Part shown: one piece after another, positions 9,445-17,316 of the stretch
Layout: each line of letters opens with the position of its first letter
How positions within the stretch are numbered: position 1 is the first letter of the stretch
Assembly (NCBI RefSeq): GCF_024971095.1
Contig: NZ_CP069717.1
Span: 1,550,001-1,614,000 of the forward strand
Reading direction: 5' to 3'
From: Microbacterium neungamense
GTDB lineage: Bacteria; Actinomycetota; Actinomycetes; Actinomycetales; Microbacteriaceae
Length of the DNA: 64,000 nucleotides
Notes under the pieces: generated by a model
The model's input: only the letters and a program-made list of their open reading frames with translations
The model's database searches: none
Told to the model about the DNA's origin: nothing
Made by a program: the position numbers and the translations under genes

Positions 9445-10307
9445 CGCCGCCCCTCGCTCCGAGCCCGCAGCACGCGGCCGACGATCGTCGCCGCGATCAC
9501 GGTGACGGTGATCGCCGCGCCGGGGAACACCGGCACCCACCACGCCGTGCCGAGCACGTTCCGCCCGCCGGCGAGCATCAGACCCCATTCCGGCGTCGGC
9601 TCGGTCGGCCCGAGCCCGAGGAAGCTGAGTCCGGCGGCCGCCAGGATGCTGGATCCGATGCCGATCGTCGCCAGGACGCTGAGCGCGCCGAGCACCCCCG
9701 GGATGACATGCCGCAGGAACGCCCGCACCGGCCCGACGCCCAGGATGCGCGCCGCCTCCACGTGCTCCGCCAGGCGCAGGGTACGGGTCTGAGTGCGGGC
9801 GAGCCGCAGATACACCGGCACGGCGGCGATGGTCACCGCGATCGCCACGTTGGCGTGCCCGGGGCCGAGCACGGCCACGATCACGAGCGCCACGAGGAAC
9901 TCCGGGAACGCCAGCAGGATGTCGGTCAGGCGCATCAGCACCGCGTCGACGACCCGCGGCGCACTCCCCGACAGCGCTCCCGCCACCAGCCCCAGCAGCA
10001 GTGCCAGGCCGGTGGCGAGCACGCCGATGCCGACCGACGCCCCGGCGCCGTGCACCACCCGCGAGAACACGTCGCGACCGCTCTGATCGGTGCCGAAGAG
10101 GTGCTCTGCACTCGGCGGCCGCAGCGCCGCGCGCACATCCGTCTGCAGCGGGTCGTGCGTCGCGACCAGCCCTGGTGCGAGTGCCGCGAACGCTACGACG
10201 GCGAGGACCACGACCGCGGACCACAGGCCGATGGTCGCCAGAGACGACGGCCCGGGTCGCCGGATCCGCGTGCGCACCTCGCTCCGGATGCCGGATGCCG
10301 CGCTCAC
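9441..10307 (-). CDS. Peptide/nickel ABC transporter permease (DppC type)
   Basis: A 288-residue inner-membrane permease. It has the OppC-like N-terminal segment with the LFGTDQSGRDVFSRV motif, five to six membrane helices, and the EAA loop (EAARILGVGPVRAFLRHVIP) that contacts the ATPase. The GTG start at 10307 overlaps the preceding permease stop as GTGA. It is the second permease of the operon. Confidence 0.93.
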   Translation of the reverse strand: MSAASGIRSEVRTRIRRPGPSSLATIGLWSAVVVLAVVAFAALAPGLVATHDPLQTDVRAALRPPSAEHLFGTDQSGRDVFSRVVHGAGASVGIGVLATGLALLLGLVAGALSGSAPRVVDAVLMRLTDILLAFPEFLVALVIVAVLGPGHANVAIAVTIAAVPVYLRLARTQTRTLRLAEHVEAARILGVGPVRAFLRHVIPGVLGALSVLATIGIGSSILAAAGLSFLGLGPTEPTPEWGLMLAGGRNVLGTAWWVPVFPGAAITVTVIAATIVGRVLRARSEGRR

Positions 10308-11275
10308 CGCCGCTCCTCCACCGCCGGCACCGCGACCGCGGACGCCGCCGTGAGCGGCCTGGACCCGCGCAGCCGCGGATCGATGAGCGGATGCAGCAGC
10401 TCGATGATGACGTTCACCACGACGAACACGGCGGCGCTGAGCATGATCACCCCGGTCACCACCGGCAGGTCCCGGTCGGTGATCGCGGTGAGCGTCACCC
10501 GTCCGAGTCCCGGCCGGGCGAACACCGTCTCCACGAGCACGGCGCCGCCGAGGAGGGACCCGACGAGGTAGGCGGTGAGCGTGAGCGCGTTCGCCGCACC
10601 GTGTCGCAGCGTGTGACGGAGTGTGAGCCACGCCGGCCCGGCGCCCCGGGCGCGGACGGTCTCCGCGAACGGCTGCCGCTCCGCCTGGTCGATGCCGTCG
10701 CGGAGCACCTGCCCGATCAGGGCGGCCACCGGAAGCGCGAGCGTCACCGCAGGCAGGACGATCGTGGCCGGGTTGCGCGTCCCGGCGACCGGGAACCAGC
10801 CGAGGCCGAAGGCGAAGACACCCAGCAGCACCAGCCCGATCCAGAACACCGGGGACGACAGCACGACGAGCTCGACCGTGACGACCACGGCGCGGGCGGG
10901 GCCGCGGCGGGCGAAGAGCGCCAGCGCGAGCGCGAGCACGACGGCGATCGCGAGGGCGAGTGTGGCCAGCTGCACCGTGGCGCCGAGCTGCCGCCCGATC
11001 ACCTCCGCCACCGGCATCCGCAGCTGGTACGACTCGCCCAGATCGCCGCGCAGCAGCCGGCCCAAGAACGCGAGGTACTGCGCGGGCCACGGCCGGTCCA
11101 GGCCGAGCTCGGCGCGGATGCCGTCCTTCACGGCATCCGACACCTGCGCCTGCGGACCGAGCATCACCTCGACCGGGTCGCCGGGGATCGCCCGGAAGGC
11201 GAGGAACGCGAGGGTCGCCGCGCCCCACAGCACGAGGGCCGCGGAGACGGCGAGCTCGGCGCCCCGCCGGATCAC
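10304..11275 (-). CDS. Peptide/nickel ABC transporter permease (DppB type)
   Basis: A 323-residue permease with the DppB/OppB pattern: N-terminal helix, GDPVEVMLGPQA region, about six helices, and EAA-like loop (ETVRARGAGPAWLTLRHTLRHG). The C-terminal LHPLIDPRLRGS is typical of this subunit. The GTG at 11275 overlaps the stop of the solute-binding protein gene as GTGA. A longer in-frame ATG at 11410 lies inside that gene and is rejected. Confidence 0.92.
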   Translation of the reverse strand: MIRRGAELAVSAALVLWGAATLAFLAFRAIPGDPVEVMLGPQAQVSDAVKDGIRAELGLDRPWPAQYLAFLGRLLRGDLGESYQLRMPVAEVIGRQLGATVQLATLALAIAVVLALALALFARRGPARAVVVTVELVVLSSPVFWIGLVLLGVFAFGLGWFPVAGTRNPATIVLPAVTLALPVAALIGQVLRDGIDQAERQPFAETVRARGAGPAWLTLRHTLRHGAANALTLTAYLVGSLLGGAVLVETVFARPGLGRVTLTAITDRDLPVVTGVIMLSAAVFVVVNVIIELLHPLIDPRLRGSRPLTAASAVAVPAVEERR

Positions 11276-12891
11276 TTCCCGGCGACCGTGGCGCCGTGGA
11301 ACAGCGGGCGCCCGTACAGGTCGAAGGTCAGCCCGTCGACGGTGTCGGCCACGGCCGTGATCAGCGAGGGCGTGTACAGCGGGACGATCGCCACGTGCTC
11401 GGCGTTCCACCGCTGCAGCGCCCCGTACGCCTCCGCGCGTTCGGCGTCGTCGGTGGACGCCAGGCCCCGCGCGAGGAGCGCGTCGACCTCGGCGTCCTTC
11501 ACCTGAGAGGCGTTCTGGAACCCGTCGGTGGAGAGGTGGCTACGCAGCAGGTCGGCATCCACGCCCGAGAAGCCCCAGTCGGTGATGTCGAACGTCTTCG
11601 GGCCGTACTGCTCGTTGTAGGCGCCGGGCTCGAGCACCTCGCGCTGGATCTCGAATCCCACCTCGGCGAGGTCGGACTGGATGGCGTTCGCGAGGGTGGT
11701 GCGCTCCTCGGGCACCGGGGTCCAGGCGATCCAGCGCGCCGAGAGCCGCTTGCCGTCCTTCATGCGGATGCCGTCGCTGTCGCGCGCCGTCCATCCTGCG
11801 GCGTCCAGCAGCGCGTTCGCCTCGTCGCGGTCGAAGGCGTTGGCCCCCTCGACGGAGGCGTCGTAGTACGGGGTGGAGGCGCTGAGGATGCTCCAGGCGC
11901 GCGGGAACTCGCCGTGGAAGATCTCCTCGACGGCGGTGTCCACGTCGATCGCACGGGCGAACGCCTGGCGCACGCGCTGGTCGGCGAAGACGCCGTACGC
12001 CTCGTTGAGGAACAGCGAGTACGGCAGCCCCGGGTACTCGATCGATTCGACGGTCAGCCCCTCGGGCAGCTCGCCGACCTGACGCGGGGTGAGGTTGCTG
12101 GCCAGATCCGCCTCGCCGCTCTCCACGACGCCGGCGCGCACGGATGCCTCGGGGAGGATCTCGACGCGCAGCGTCTCGAATGCGGGCGCCTCCTCGCCGT
12201 GCGGGCCCCAGGCGTAGTCGTCGTTGCGGGTGTACACGATCTCCTGGTCGGGGGTGTACTCGGTGAGCTCGAACGGGCCGGTGCCGACCGTGATGCCCGG
12301 TCCCCCGGCCTTCAGCTCGTCGGCCGCCTCGGCCAGCACCTTCGGCGAGTAGAAGCCGAGCTGGGCGGTGCTCGCCGCCTGCAGGAACGGCGCGTACGGC
12401 TGAGTGAAGCGCACGGCGACCTCGTGCTCGCCACGCACCTCGGTGCCGGCGTAGTAGTCGGCGCCGAGCATGCTGGCCGCCTGGGCCGATGCCGTCTCCG
12501 GGTCGGCGATCCGGTCGAAGTTCGCCTTCACCGCCTCGGCGTCGAAGGGCTCGCCGTCGTGGAAGGTCACGTCGTCGCGCAGCCGGAACGTGTAGGTGGT
12601 GCCGTCGGGTGAGACCTCCCAGCTCTCCGCCAGCCAGGGCGAGAACGTGCCGTCCGCCTCCTGGAACACCAGGGAGTCGAGCACCTGCCGCTGCACCATC
12701 GCCGACACGTCGAGCTGGCTGACCTGCGGGTCCATGTGACCGGCGGAGAGGTTCGCGCCCTCGATCGCCCAGACGATCTCGCCGTCGCCGTCCGAGCTGC
12801 CGCCGCCGGGTGCGGTGCACGCGCTGAGCAGGAGGGCGGAAGCCGCGGCGAGCGCGGCGAAGGGCACGAGACGGCGCACGGATGCGGGCAT
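11272..12891 (-). CDS. Peptide/nickel ABC transporter substrate-binding lipoprotein
   Basis: A 539-residue extracytoplasmic binding protein of the SBP family 5 type. A lipoprotein signal peptide ends in LLLSAC with lipidated Cys25. The mature part shows the family's TVGTGPFELTEYTPDQEIVYTRN-like core and the conserved domain near FDRIADPETASAQAASMLGA. The ATG at 12891 has GAGG six bases upstream; the earlier ATG at 12930 would spoil the signal peptide. It is the first gene of the operon SBP-permease-permease-ATPase. The ligand (peptide, nickel or other) cannot be told from sequence. Confidence 0.92.
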   Translation of the reverse strand: MPASVRRLVPFAALAAASALLLSACTAPGGGSSDGDGEIVWAIEGANLSAGHMDPQVSQLDVSAMVQRQVLDSLVFQEADGTFSPWLAESWEVSPDGTTYTFRLRDDVTFHDGEPFDAEAVKANFDRIADPETASAQAASMLGADYYAGTEVRGEHEVAVRFTQPYAPFLQAASTAQLGFYSPKVLAEAADELKAGGPGITVGTGPFELTEYTPDQEIVYTRNDDYAWGPHGEEAPAFETLRVEILPEASVRAGVVESGEADLASNLTPRQVGELPEGLTVESIEYPGLPYSLFLNEAYGVFADQRVRQAFARAIDVDTAVEEIFHGEFPRAWSILSASTPYYDASVEGANAFDRDEANALLDAAGWTARDSDGIRMKDGKRLSARWIAWTPVPEERTTLANAIQSDLAEVGFEIQREVLEPGAYNEQYGPKTFDITDWGFSGVDADLLRSHLSTDGFQNASQVKDAEVDALLARGLASTDDAERAEAYGALQRWNAEHVAIVPLYTPSLITAVADTVDGLTFDLYGRPLFHGATVAGK

Positions 12892-12993
12892 GACAGACCT
12901 CGGAGCAGGGACGAGCAGGGAACGATCCATGCTACTCCCGGGTTGTTGGACCGGGTCGATCTACCACAGCGGCATCCGCCGTCCAACGCCTTG

Positions 12994-12999
12994 TAGACT
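12994..12999 (+). promoter_or_regulatory. Candidate -10 box for valS
   Basis: TAGACT about 65 bases before the valS ATG fits the actinobacterial -10 consensus. It would give a short leader that includes the AAGGAG ribosome site at about 13052. The 172-bp gap to the divergent ABC operon holds nothing else recognised. Confidence 0.4.
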
Positions 13000-13063
13000 G
13001 TCCCGACAACCCACACTCAGGCACGCTCACACGGTGCCGCACACATCGCTCAAGGAGACCCTC

Positions 13064-15637
13064 ATGTCCGCGATCCCCGACAAGCCCGCCCTCGAAGGTC
13101 TCGAAGCGAAGTGGGACGAGGTCTGGTCCCGGGAGGGGACCTACCTGTTCGACCGCGCACGCGCCGCCGCTTCCGGCCGTGAGGGCGTCTACTCGATCGA
13201 CACGCCGCCGCCCACGGCATCCGGCAGCCTCCACATCGGCCACGTGTTCTCCTATACGCACACCGACATCAAGGCACGCTTCGAGCGGATGCGGGGCAAG
13301 ACGGTGTTCTACCCGATGGGCTGGGACGACAATGGCCTGCCCACCGAGCGGCGGGTGCAGAACTACTACGGCGTGCGCTGCGACCCCTCGCTCCCCTACG
13401 ACCCCGACTTCACACCCCCGTTCGAGGGCGGCGACAACAAGTCCAGCCGCGCCGCCGATCAGAGGCCGATCAGCCGCCGCAACTTCATCGAGCTGTGCGA
13501 GAAGCTCACCGTCGAGGACGAGAAGCACTTCGAGGCGCTGTTCCGCCAGCTCGGCCTGAGCGTCGACTGGACCCAGACCTACCGCACCATCTCCGACGAG
13601 ACGATCCGGCAGAGCCAGCTCGCCTTCCTGCGCAACCTGGAGCGCGGCGAGGCGTACCAGTCGCTCGCCCCCACGCTGTGGGACATCGACTTCCGCTCCG
13701 CGATCGCGCAGGCCGAGCTGGAGGACCGCGAGCAGCCGGCCTCGTTCCACCGTCTCGCCTTCCACAAGACCGACGGCTCCGGCGACATCCACATCGAGAC
13801 CACCCGGCCCGAGCTGCTCGCCGCCTGCGTGGCCCTCGTCGCGCATCCGGACGACGAGCGCTACCAGCCGCACTTCGGCACCACTGTGCAGACCCCGCTG
13901 TTCGACGTCGAGGTTCCGGTGCTCGCGCACCACCTCGCGCAGCCGGACAAGGGCACCGGCATCGCCATGATCTGCACCTTCGGCGATGTCACCGACATCG
14001 TGTGGTGGCGCGAGCTGGACCTCCCCAACCGCACCATCCTCGGCCAGGACGGCCGCGTCCTCGCCGAGGCGCCGGAGGCGATCACGAGCGACGCGGGGCG
14101 GTCCGCGTACGCCGAACTGGCCGGGAAGACCGTGTTCAGCGCCCGCAAGCGGATCGTCGAGCTGCTCGAGGAGTCCGGTGAGCTGCTCGAAGTGTCCAAG
14201 CCGTTCCAGCACGCGGTGAAGTTCTACGAGAAAGGCGACCGCCCGCTCGAGATCGTCTCCACGCGCCAGTGGTACATCCGCAACGGCGCCCGCGACACCG
14301 ACCTGCGCGACCGTCTCATCGAGAACGGCCGCGAGCTCACCTGGCACCCCGACTTCATGCGGGTGCGCTACGAGAACTGGGTCGGCGGCCTCACCGGCGA
14401 CTGGCTCATCTCGCGACAGCGCTTCTTCGGCGTGCCGATCCCGGTCTGGTACGCGCTCGACGAGAACGGCGAGCGGGACTACGACCGGGTGCTCGTGCCG
14501 GACGCCGCGCAGCTGCCGATCGACCCGACCAGCGACGTGCCGGCCGGCTACACCGAGGACCAGCGCGGCAAGCCCGGCGGGTTCGACGGCGAGAAGGACA
14601 TCTTCGACACCTGGGCGACGTCGTCGCTGACCCCGCAGCTCGCAGGCGGCTGGGAGCGCGACGAGGACCTCTGGGAGCTCGTGGCGCCGTTCGACCTGCG
14701 CCCGCAGGGTCAGGACATCATCCGCACCTGGCTGTTCTCGACGATGCTGCGCTCCACCCTGGAGGACGGCCGGTCGCCGTGGCGCAACGCGGCGATCTCC
14801 GGCTTCATCGTGGACCCGGACCGCAAGAAGATGTCGAAGTCGAAGGGCAACGTGGTCACCCCCGCCGACATCCTCGACAAGCACGGGTCGGACGCTGTGC
14901 GCTACTGGTCCGCGTCGAGCCGGCTGGGCATGGACGCCGCCTTCGACCCGCAGAACCCGACGCAGGTGAAGATCGGCCGGCGCCTGGCGATCAAGATCCT
15001 GAACGCCGCGAAGTTCGTGCTGTCCTTCCCGGTTCCGGAGGGGGCGCAGATCACGCACGCCCTGGACGCGTCGATGCTCACCGCGCTGGACGGCGTGGTG
15101 CGTGAGGCGACGAAGGCGTACGAGAACTACGACCAGGCCCGCGCGCTCGAGGTGACCGAAGCGTTCTTCTGGACGTTCTGCGACGACTACCTCGAGCTCG
15201 TGAAGGAGCGCGCCTACAATCAGGCCGACGTGGGTCAGGCATCGGCCGCGCTGGCGCTGCGCCTGGCGCTGTCGACGCTGCTGAGGCTGCTCGCCCCGAT
15301 CATCTCGTTCGCCACCGAGGAGGCGTGGTCGTGGTTCGAGGAGGGCTCGATCCACACCGCGTCCTGGCCGGAGCCGCTCGGCATCGAGGGCGACCCGACC
15401 GTGCTCGCCGCGACCAGCGCGGCGCTGATCGGCATCCGGCGTGCGAAGACCGAGGCCAAGGCTTCGCAGAAGACGCCGGTCGCGCGGGCGACGATCGCCG
15501 CGCCGGCGGCGACCATCGACGCCCTGCGCGCGGCGGTCGACGATCTGCGCGCCGTGGGCCGCATCGCGCACCTCGAGTTCGCGGATGCCGAGGAGCTGAC
15601 CGTGACGCAGATCGAGCTCGCCCCGGTGGAGGTGTGA
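13064..15637 (+). CDS. valS: Valyl-tRNA synthetase
   Basis: An 857-residue class I synthetase charging tRNA-Val. HIGH is at residues 57-60, the KMSKS loop (DRKKMSKSKGN) near 588-593, with a CP1 editing domain and anticodon-binding domain. The protein ends in a short mixed domain (AVGRIAHLEFADAEELTV) and lacks the long C-terminal coiled coil of E. coli ValRS, as in the shorter actinobacterial form. AAGGAG nine bases upstream supports the ATG at 13064. A 916-codon antisense open frame is a GC-skew shadow. Confidence 0.97.
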   Translation: MSAIPDKPALEGLEAKWDEVWSREGTYLFDRARAAASGREGVYSIDTPPPTASGSLHIGHVFSYTHTDIKARFERMRGKTVFYPMGWDDNGLPTERRVQNYYGVRCDPSLPYDPDFTPPFEGGDNKSSRAADQRPISRRNFIELCEKLTVEDEKHFEALFRQLGLSVDWTQTYRTISDETIRQSQLAFLRNLERGEAYQSLAPTLWDIDFRSAIAQAELEDREQPASFHRLAFHKTDGSGDIHIETTRPELLAACVALVAHPDDERYQPHFGTTVQTPLFDVEVPVLAHHLAQPDKGTGIAMICTFGDVTDIVWWRELDLPNRTILGQDGRVLAEAPEAITSDAGRSAYAELAGKTVFSARKRIVELLEESGELLEVSKPFQHAVKFYEKGDRPLEIVSTRQWYIRNGARDTDLRDRLIENGRELTWHPDFMRVRYENWVGGLTGDWLISRQRFFGVPIPVWYALDENGERDYDRVLVPDAAQLPIDPTSDVPAGYTEDQRGKPGGFDGEKDIFDTWATSSLTPQLAGGWERDEDLWELVAPFDLRPQGQDIIRTWLFSTMLRSTLEDGRSPWRNAAISGFIVDPDRKKMSKSKGNVVTPADILDKHGSDAVRYWSASSRLGMDAAFDPQNPTQVKIGRRLAIKILNAAKFVLSFPVPEGAQITHALDASMLTALDGVVREATKAYENYDQARALEVTEAFFWTFCDDYLELVKERAYNQADVGQASAALALRLALSTLLRLLAPIISFATEEAWSWFEEGSIHTASWPEPLGIEGDPTVLAATSAALIGIRRAKTEAKASQKTPVARATIAAPAATIDALRAAVDDLRAVGRIAHLEFADAEELTVTQIELAPVEV

Positions 15638-15852
15638 TGCAGCTCGGAACGCGCTGGGCCGCGGGGGCGGAGCCGCCCGCATCCGTTCCCGCGGCGCTGC
15701 GCCCCGCGATCGCCGAGGTCGAGGCGAAGGGCCTCGGCGGGCACTGGACGCTCACGTGGCTCGAGGGCCGCCCGATCGCCGAGCTGGATGCCGGGTGGGA
15801 GGTCCTCCTCACTGCATCCGGCGACGTCATCGCCCGTCCCTTCGAGGACTGA
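15637..15852 (+). CDS. Small conserved-looking protein coupled to valS
   Basis: A 71-residue soluble protein of unknown function (MQLGTRWAAGAEPP...GHWTLTWLEGRPIAELDAGWEVLLTASGDVIARPFED). The ATG overlaps the valS stop as TGATG, so it is probably translationally coupled. Codon use resembles valS, with GC-rich third positions, which supports a real gene. No signal peptide or known motif is seen. I cannot assign a family. Confidence 0.7.
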   Translation: MQLGTRWAAGAEPPASVPAALRPAIAEVEAKGLGGHWTLTWLEGRPIAELDAGWEVLLTASGDVIARPFED

Positions 15853-15872
15853 CCCCGGGGTCGTCGAGCGAT

Positions 15873-16018
15873 GTCGGCGGGAGGATCCCGCATCCCTCAG
15901 CGGCTTCCGCGATGCGTTTTGCTCCCGGCGGCACCGGCCATCAACGTCGCCGGGAGCTTCCCGCATCCCGCAGCGCCTCCCCGGTGCGATTTCCTCCCCG
16001 CGGCGGACGACGCGACCG
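15873..16018. repeat. Two-copy tandem repeat of about 73 bp
   Basis: Copy 1 (15873-15945) starts GTCGGCGGGAGGATCCCGCA; copy 2 (15946-16018) starts GTCGCCGGGAGCTTCCCGCA. They align along the full unit with scattered substitutions and one indel. Copy 1 contains a perfect GCGGGA / TCCCGC inverted repeat and copy 2 a CGGGA / TCCCG version. The array fills the gap between two small convergent genes. Function unknown. Confidence 0.75.
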
Positions 16019-16026
16019 CCCGCGCG

Positions 16027-16245
16027 TCAGCGCGGCCGCGATCCGATCGCCAGCAGCGCGATGTCCAGCGCCCGCGGGTCCTGCCGGCGCGCCCGCTGCT
16101 CGCGCAGCAGGTCGGCGGCGAGCTCGCGGCGCTCGGCGCGGGCGGCGATGCGCCGCTCGACGTACCGGGAGAGTGCCGAGGCGATGCGCTGCAGTGTCCG
16201 TTCCAGCGGAGTCGGCGCCGCGAGATATGGAGATGCGGTGATCAT
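16027..16245 (-). CDS. Small basic hypothetical protein
   Basis: A 72-residue arginine-rich helical protein (MITASPYLAAPTPLERTLQRIASALSRYVERRIAARAERRE...) on the minus strand. No membrane segment or known domain. Its amphipathic 'Leu-Arg' helix is a style seen in many small actinobacterial DUF proteins. AGGATGCC lies just upstream of the ATG. It faces the tandem repeat at its 3' end. Confidence 0.6.
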   Translation of the reverse strand: MITASPYLAAPTPLERTLQRIASALSRYVERRIAARAERRELAADLLREQRARRQDPRALDIALLAIGSRPR

Positions 16246-16326
16246 GGCATCCTGATGGCGGAGCTGCGCCCGATTCGCCTCGCGGAAGCCATCCCGAGCT
16301 CGCACACCGCTCCCTGAGGAGGACTC

Positions 16327-16830
16327 ATGACCGCATTGCCCGCCGGCCCGTTCGGGCCCGCCGATCGGATCGACCTGACCGCGACGCCTCTCGCCGTCGT
16401 CCGGCGCGCCGGTCTGCGGGTCGACGACCTCACCGAGGCGTTCGATGCAGGGTACGGGGCGCTCGGCCGGCTCATCGCGGACGGCCGGGTGGTGCCGGCC
16501 GGTCCTGCGATGGCGATCTACCGCGGCGACCCGATGGGCGTCTTCGACCTGGAGATCGGCTTCCCTCTGCGCACGCCGCTCGCGGATGCGGTGGATGCCG
16601 GTGGCGCGGAGACCGTGCATCCGTCGGAGCTGCCTCAGGGACCGGCGTTCGCGACCACGGCGGTCGGCCCGTACGACCAGCTCGGATCGGCGTGGGGCGC
16701 ACTGGTGCAGCGCGCCGCCGACCAGGGCGCCGCACCGGCGGGCATCTGGATCGAGAGCTACGTCTCGGACCCCAGCGACACTCCCGCCGACCGTCTCCGC
16801 ACCGACCTCATCATGCCGCTGCGACCCTGA
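16327..16830 (+). CDS. GyrI-like small-molecule-binding domain protein
   Basis: A 167-residue single-domain protein resembling the GyrI/AraC effector-binding (BacR-type) fold. Seen are an early strand TPLAVVRRAGLRVDDL, a central GPAMAIYRGDP, and a late GPYDQLGSAWGALVQ and GIWIESYVSDP, the usual order of that fold. It has no DNA-binding domain, so it may bind small ligands or drugs as a stand-alone protein. TGAGGAGGACTC precedes the ATG, a strong ribosome site. Bases 16328-16366 are nearly identical to sequence beside clpX (20860-20898), suggesting that a duplication touched this gene's 5' end. Confidence 0.75.
   Translation: MTALPAGPFGPADRIDLTATPLAVVRRAGLRVDDLTEAFDAGYGALGRLIADGRVVPAGPAMAIYRGDPMGVFDLEIGFPLRTPLADAVDAGGAETVHPSELPQGPAFATTAVGPYDQLGSAWGALVQRAADQGAAPAGIWIESYVSDPSDTPADRLRTDLIMPLRP
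16328..16366. repeat. 39-bp duplicated clpX-flank segment, copy A1
   Basis: Matches 20860-20898 with two mismatches. It contains GGCCCGTTCGGGCC, a short palindrome. Here it encodes the first residues of the GyrI-like protein. Confidence 0.85.
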
Positions 16831-16850
16831 CCCAGGCCGGTCGGGCGCGC

Positions 16851-16884
16851 GGTCAGGCGCTCGTGCGCTTGCGCTCGATGACGA
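16851..16884. repeat. 34-bp duplicated clpX 3'-end fragment, copy B1
   Basis: Matches 20902-20935, the 3' end of clpX, with two mismatches. On the minus strand it encodes LVIERKRTSA and a stop, against [10 protein letters not shown] and a stop in ClpX. No start codon serves it, so it is a remnant. Confidence 0.85.
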
Positions 16885-16920
16885 GGTGGCAGCTCACTGT
16901 GCGAGCGGCGCCCGATCTGC

Positions 16921-16940
16921 GGATGAGAACTCTCTCATCC
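16921..16940. promoter_or_regulatory. Inverted repeat, candidate response-regulator site
   Basis: GGATGAGA-ACTC-TCTCATCC is a perfect 8-bp inverted repeat placed 38 bases upstream of the first gene of the two-component block. A related sequence, GAACTCTCTCTCATCC, occurs at 19375-19390 just before the DUF4956 gene. Two similar sites before the two transcriptional entry points suggest an operator; a weak terminator is the alternative. Confidence 0.5.
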
Positions 16941-16965
16941 GCGCACGCGGCGCGGCCGACTCGGC

Positions 16966-16971
16966 CAGACT
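16966..16971 (+). promoter_or_regulatory. -10-like box directly before the 16978 gene
   Basis: CAGACT lies six bases before the ATG at 16978, the spacing expected for a leaderless mRNA. The intervening GGAGCC could equally be a weak ribosome site. Confidence 0.4.
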
Positions 16972-16977
16972 GGAGCC

Positions 16978-17316
16978 ATGGCACGCTGGGCGTACCTCTC
17001 CCTCCCGGTCGGCGCCGTGCTCCTGCTCGGGGCGTGGTGGGCGGCGGACCGGGGCTTCGGCGAGCCGGAGCCGGATCTCGGACCGGCGATCACGCTCACC
17101 CCCGCGCCATCCATGACCCCGTCGGCACCTCCCCCGGCCCCCGGCGATCCGGCGCCCGGCGATCCGGCGCCCGGCGGGCAATCCCCGGGCGACACCGCGC
17201 CCGTCGGCCCGGCGCAGACCGTGCCGCCCGCTCCGCCGCAGGATGCCGGAGGCGACGACGACGACGGCCGGGAGCCGGACCAGGACGACGGCGACGACGA
17301 TGACTCCGCGGAGTGA
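16978..17316 (+). CDS. Small membrane-anchored acidic/proline-rich protein
   Basis: A 112-residue protein with one N-terminal membrane helix or signal anchor (residues about 5-23). Next come a proline-rich stretch with repeated PGDPAP units and a C-terminal Asp-rich tail (DDDDGREPDQDDGDDDD). It resembles the 'small secreted hydrophilic proteins' found beside two-component genes in actinobacteria; such acidic tails can bind cations. The following histidine kinase start (17300) overlaps its last 17 bases, so the two are probably co-transcribed. No enzyme motif. Confidence 0.65.
   Translation: MARWAYLSLPVGAVLLLGAWWAADRGFGEPEPDLGPAITLTPAPSMTPSAPPPAPGDPAPGDPAPGGQSPGDTAPVGPAQTVPPAPPQDAGGDDDDGREPDQDDGDDDDSAE

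Noticed and set aside
12932..15682. 916-codon open frame antisense to valS
   Set aside because: It lies entirely over a well-supported essential gene; long antisense frames are expected from high GC at third positions, and it shows no domain pattern or ribosome site.
16853..16980. Minus-strand small gene ending LVIERKRTSA
   Set aside because: Only the last ten codons resemble ClpX and no start codon or ribosome site is present; treated as a duplication remnant.
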